Assembly (NCBI RefSeq): GCF_028858725.1
Contig: NC_084789.1
Location: 32,185,548 to 32,249,547, forward strand
Source of the DNA: Colius striatus
Lineage: Eukaryota > Chordata > Aves > Coliiformes > Coliidae
Length of the DNA stretch: 64,000 nt
Reading direction: 5' to 3'
Made by a program: the position numbers and the translations under genes. Shown piece after piece: positions 60,976 through 64,000 of this stretch. Under the pieces are notes generated by a model. It saw only the letters and a program-made list of their open reading frames with translations. It searched no databases and had not been told where the DNA came from. Every line of letters begins with the position of its first letter. The stretch's first letter is position 1.

Positions 60976-62457
60976 GTGTGGGTTCGATGGCCTGGCACAT
61001 CAAACCCACAAAGGTATAAAGCCTTAGTAGACACAGGGGCACAGTGTACATTGATGCCATCAAGGTATAGAGGCACAGATTCTGTCTGGATCTCTGGAGT
61101 GACAGGGGGATGTGAAGAATTATCTGTATTAGAGAATGAAGTGAGCTTAACAGGGGACAAATGGGAAAGACACCCCATTGTGACTGGTCCAGAGGCCCCT
61201 TGTATTCTTGGCATAGATTACCTCAGGAGAGGGTACTTCAAAGACCCCAAGGGGTATCGATGGGCTTTTGGTATAGCCACTGTAGATACAGAGAAAATCA
61301 AACAACTCTCTAATTTACCTGGCCTCTCAGAAGACCCTTTTGTTGTGGGATTGCTGCAAGTTCAAGAGCAACAGGTACCAATTGCTACCAGGACGGTGCA
61401 CCGGAGGCAATATCACACAAACCGCGATTCCCTGACTCCCATCCGTGAGTTGATTCATCAACTGGAGGCTCAAGGAGTAATTAGCAAAACTCATTCCCCA
61501 TTTAATAGTCCCATATGGCCTGTGAAAAAATCTGATGGAGGGTGGAGGTTAACAGTAGACTATCGTGGCCTGAACGAAGTGACACCACCACTGAGTGCTG
61601 CTGTACCAGACATGTTAGAGCTCCAGTATGAATTGGAGTCAAAAGCAGCCCAGTGGTATGCTACGACTGACATCGCTAATGCATTTTTCTCAATTCCATT
61701 GGCAGCAGAGTGCAGGCCACAATTTGCCTTCACATGGAGAGGTGTCCAATATACCTGGAATCGATTGCCCCAGGGGTGGAAACATAGTCCTACTATTTGC
61801 CATGGTCTAATCCAAACTGTGCTGGAAATGGGTGAAGCCCCTGAACATTTACACTACATTGATGACATAATTGTATGGGGCAACAAGGCAAAAGAAATGT
61901 TTGAGAAAGGGAAAAGAATAATACAGATTCTCCTAAAAGCTGGTTTTGCTGTAAAAAGAAACAAAGTAAAGGGACCTGCACAAGAGATACAGTTTTTGGG
62001 CATAAAATGGCAAGATGGGCGTCGGCATGTGCCTGTGGATGTTGTGAACAAAACAGTGACTATGTCTCAACCAACTAATAAGAAAGAAACACAAGCTTTC
62101 CTGGGCCTTGTGGGATTCTGGAGGATGCATATCCCAGGTTATAGTCAGCTTGTGAGCCCTCTCTTTAGAGTCACCAGAAAGAAGAACTGTTTTGAGTGGG
62201 GCCTTGAGCAACAACAAGCTTTTCAACAAATTAAACAGGAAATAGCTCGTGCAGTCGCTCTTGGGCCCATCCGTACAGGACCAGATGTGCAGAATATCCT
62301 CTACACTGCTGCTGGAGAGCATGGTCTCACCTGGAGCCTCTGGCAGAAAACATCTGGAGAAACCCGAGGTCAACCATTAGGATTTTGGAGCCAAGGATAT
62401 CGAGGATCAGAAGCCCACTACACCCCAACTGAAAAAAAAAATACTAGCAGCATATGA
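60976..62457 (+). CDS. pol: ERVL protease and reverse transcriptase
   Basis: A 493-codon open frame. The protease has LVDTGAQCTLMPSRY (residues about 15-29, catalytic DTG) and ILGIDYL. Reverse transcriptase follows with SPFNSPIWPVKKSDGGWRLT (about 175-194), ATTDIANAFFSIPL (first catalytic aspartate), RLPQGWKHSPTICH and YIDDIIVWG (about 294-302, an active YXDD). FLGIKW and the connection domain come next, then the start of RNase H. The frame ends after a run of ten A at 62,431-62,440; one base fewer would restore continuity with the next open stretch, so this looks like a single-base slip. All visible catalytic residues are intact, making it the best preserved polymerase in the window. Confidence 0.9.
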   Translation: MWVRWPGTSNPQRYKALVDTGAQCTLMPSRYRGTDSVWISGVTGGCEELSVLENEVSLTGDKWERHPIVTGPEAPCILGIDYLRRGYFKDPKGYRWAFGIATVDTEKIKQLSNLPGLSEDPFVVGLLQVQEQQVPIATRTVHRRQYHTNRDSLTPIRELIHQLEAQGVISKTHSPFNSPIWPVKKSDGGWRLTVDYRGLNEVTPPLSAAVPDMLELQYELESKAAQWYATTDIANAFFSIPLAAECRPQFAFTWRGVQYTWNRLPQGWKHSPTICHGLIQTVLEMGEAPEHLHYIDDIIVWGNKAKEMFEKGKRIIQILLKAGFAVKRNKVKGPAQEIQFLGIKWQDGRRHVPVDVVNKTVTMSQPTNKKETQAFLGLVGFWRMHIPGYSQLVSPLFRVTRKKNCFEWGLEQQQAFQQIKQEIARAVALGPIRTGPDVQNILYTAAGEHGLTWSLWQKTSGETRGQPLGFWSQGYRGSEAHYTPTEKKNTSSI

Positions 62458-63408
62458 GGGACTTCGAGCTGCTTCAGAAGTCATTGGCACAGAAGCTCAT
62501 CTCCTCTTGGCACCACGTCTGCCTGTGTTACATTGGATGTTCAAAGGGAAAACCCCTTCTATACATCATGCAAAGAGCGCTACATGGAGTAAGTGGATGG
62601 CGTTGATTACACAACGATCTCGGCTAGGGAAATCTAATCGTCCAGGAATCCTGGAAGAAATCATGGACTGGCCAGAAGGCAGAGATTTTTGAGCATTGCC
62701 TGAGGAAGTAGCTCGTGCCCAAGAGGCACCACCATATAATGAACTATCAGAAGATGAGAGGCATTATGCTTTGTTTACTGATGGATCTTGCCACGTGGTA
62801 GGAAATCATCGTAAGTGGAAAGCTGCTGTGTGGAGTCCCACACGACGAGTTGTTGAGGCCACTGAAGGAGAAGGTGAGTCGAGTCAGTTTGCTGAAGTGA
62901 AAGCCATCCAACTAGCTCTAAAGATTGCAGAACGAGAGAAGTGGTCAGTACTCTATCTTTATACTGACTCCTGGATGGTGGCTAATGCTCTATGGGGATG
63001 GCTACAGCAATGGAAGAAGACCAACTGACAGCGCAAGGGTAAACCCATCTGGACTGCTGCATTATGGCAAGGCATTGCTGCTCGGGTGGAAAATATGACT
63101 CTGAAGGTACGTCATGTAGATGCTCACGTGCCAAAAAGCCGTGCCAATGAAGAACAGTGGAACAACCAACAGGTAGATAAAGCTGCCAAAATTGAAGTAG
63201 CTCAGGTAGACCTAGAGTGGGAGCGTAAAGATGAGCTATTTATAGCTCGATGGGCCCATGAAACATCAGGACATCTGGGAAGAGATGCAACATATAGATG
63301 GGCTCGTGATCGAGGGGTGGACTTGACCATGGAAGCCATTACACAGGTCACCCACGAATGTGAAACGTGTGCCGCAATCAAGCGAGCCACACGAATCAAG
63401 TCTCCCTG
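62458..63408 (+). pseudogene. pol: ERVL RNase H and integrase N-terminus
   Basis: This continues the polymerase in the shifted frame. RNase H keeps its acidic residues: YALFTDGSCHV, SQFAEVKAIQLAL, YLYTDSWMVANALW and QVDKAAKIE. TGA stops at 62,691 and 63,026 interrupt it. The integrase zinc domain follows, with HETSGHLGRD and CETC. At 63,408 the frame is cut by the family B LTR. It resumes at 63,943. Confidence 0.85.
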
Positions 63409-63942
63409 TGTAAGAAACTATGAATTAGGGTATTGTTTATTAAAATTTATGTTAAGCTCAATGTAAAGGTTAAGCGACAAAAGAAAGGAAAGTACTTATG
63501 CGAACAGCTGCAGGACATCACTCATGTGAGATAAGATAACTGCAATTGCCTTCACATACCAGACACCATTTGTGTAAACAGGAGAGATACTGCTCAAGGA
63601 TGACTACAAGATGTTCTAAGGGACTGACGAAGAGAAGAAAAACAACTCTATCTAAGTGAGGGATCAATTATAAAACAAAGAAGGAAAACTTCTTACTCAG
63701 CAATCACCGAAAGACAGAAAAAAAGACCCCTCACAGTAACTGAAGAATGCGCAGAGCAGTTCTCCTACTTTACGGCCACGGATGCAAAATGTATAAAAAA
63801 GGACTGTTTAAACTAATCAGTACGGCAGTTGGCGGAGCGCAGACTCCCCTGTCGTCCAGCGCTGTCTTTGCTCTTATTCTACTTGCTACAATTAATAAAA
63901 TTATAATTGGCTTATGATCCATTGTGGTCTCAATTTATGACA
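63409..63942 (+). mobile_element. Solo LTR, family B, inside ERVL integrase
   Basis: 534 bp with perfect 4-bp duplications CCTG (63,405-63,408 and 63,943-63,946). Almost identical by eye to 6,316-6,848. Confidence 0.93.
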
Positions 63943-64000
63943 CCTGGAACAGAGGCCGATGACTGGGTTTTCAATATGGTGAGGCCTGGCAAATTGACTA
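63943..64000 (+). pseudogene. pol: ERVL integrase, start of catalytic core (cut by window end)
   Basis: After the LTR the frame reads a few residues, a TGA, then FQYGEAWQID, which contains the first catalytic aspartate of integrase. The window ends here. Confidence 0.75.

Larger units (their letters stand above)
58324..64000 (+). mobile_element. ERVL provirus, 5' LTR to integrase, continuing beyond the window
   Basis: Plus strand: LTR, tRNA-Lys primer site, a leader open frame, gag, protease, reverse transcriptase, RNase H, and integrase interrupted by a family B LTR. It is the least decayed long element here. Confidence 0.9.

Noticed and set aside
62431..62440. Programmed frameshift at the A10 run in ERVL pol
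   Set aside because: It lies in the middle of RNase H, where no retrovirus shifts. A one-base slip in a homopolymer, or a sequencing error, is simpler.

Overview
The window looks like bird nuclear DNA. Three things point there: the 3' end of a CR1 LINE (53,911-54,176), env genes with the transmembrane-subunit layout of avian sarcoma-leukosis-type viruses, and exons of the vertebrate sperm-flagellum gene tektin-3. I cannot name the species or chromosome. The density of endogenous retroviruses (ERVs) plus satellite would suit a W chromosome, a centromere flank or other heterochromatin, but nothing here proves it.

Layout. About 22 kb is a tandem satellite with a monomer of about 190 bp (189-193 bp where measured). 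Minus-oriented blocks lie at 2,664-5,817 and plus-oriented blocks from 10,320 to 58,323, with one 263-bp micro-inversion at 35,155-35,417. Retroviral DNA is embedded in it. (1) 3-1,249: gammaretrovirus-like env end and 3' LTR (LTR-B), abutting an opposite-strand betaretrovirus-like gag start with tRNA-Phe primer site and 5' LTR (1,250-2,663). (2) 5,818-10,319: decayed gammaretrovirus-like element with tRNA-His primer site; a truncated copy lies at 28,037-29,906. (3) Family E: 11,904-17,687, 18,806-19,155 (solo LTR), 25,409-27,495 and 39,322-45,311 (complete, with target duplication). It combines beta-like gag/dUTPase-protease/pol, a tRNA-Trp primer site and an alpharetrovirus-like env. (4) Family D: 20,720-24,597, 30,683-31,875, a solo LTR at 5,157 and a fragment at 49,025. 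(5) Env fragments of a third family F at 24,598-25,408 and 42,431-43,321. (6) ERVL: a solo LTR at 48,260-48,811 and a long element from 58,324 to the window end. LTR-B solo copies interrupt two integrase genes and one satellite block.

The only host gene is tektin-3 at 49,961-54,805 on the minus strand, in permuted order. Exons carrying the N-terminal part end at a satellite junction on the left, and the last 46 codons begin at a satellite junction on the right. The simplest reading is a tandemly duplicated tektin-3 locus whose 3' half was invaded by, or recombined with, the satellite. This copy also has broken splice sites and a frameshift.

Almost every viral gene is interrupted. Several ERVs of the same family share one insertion position in the monomer and similar flanks, so ERV-plus-satellite blocks were probably duplicated as units. 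No tRNA, rRNA, CRISPR array or bacterial-type gene was seen.
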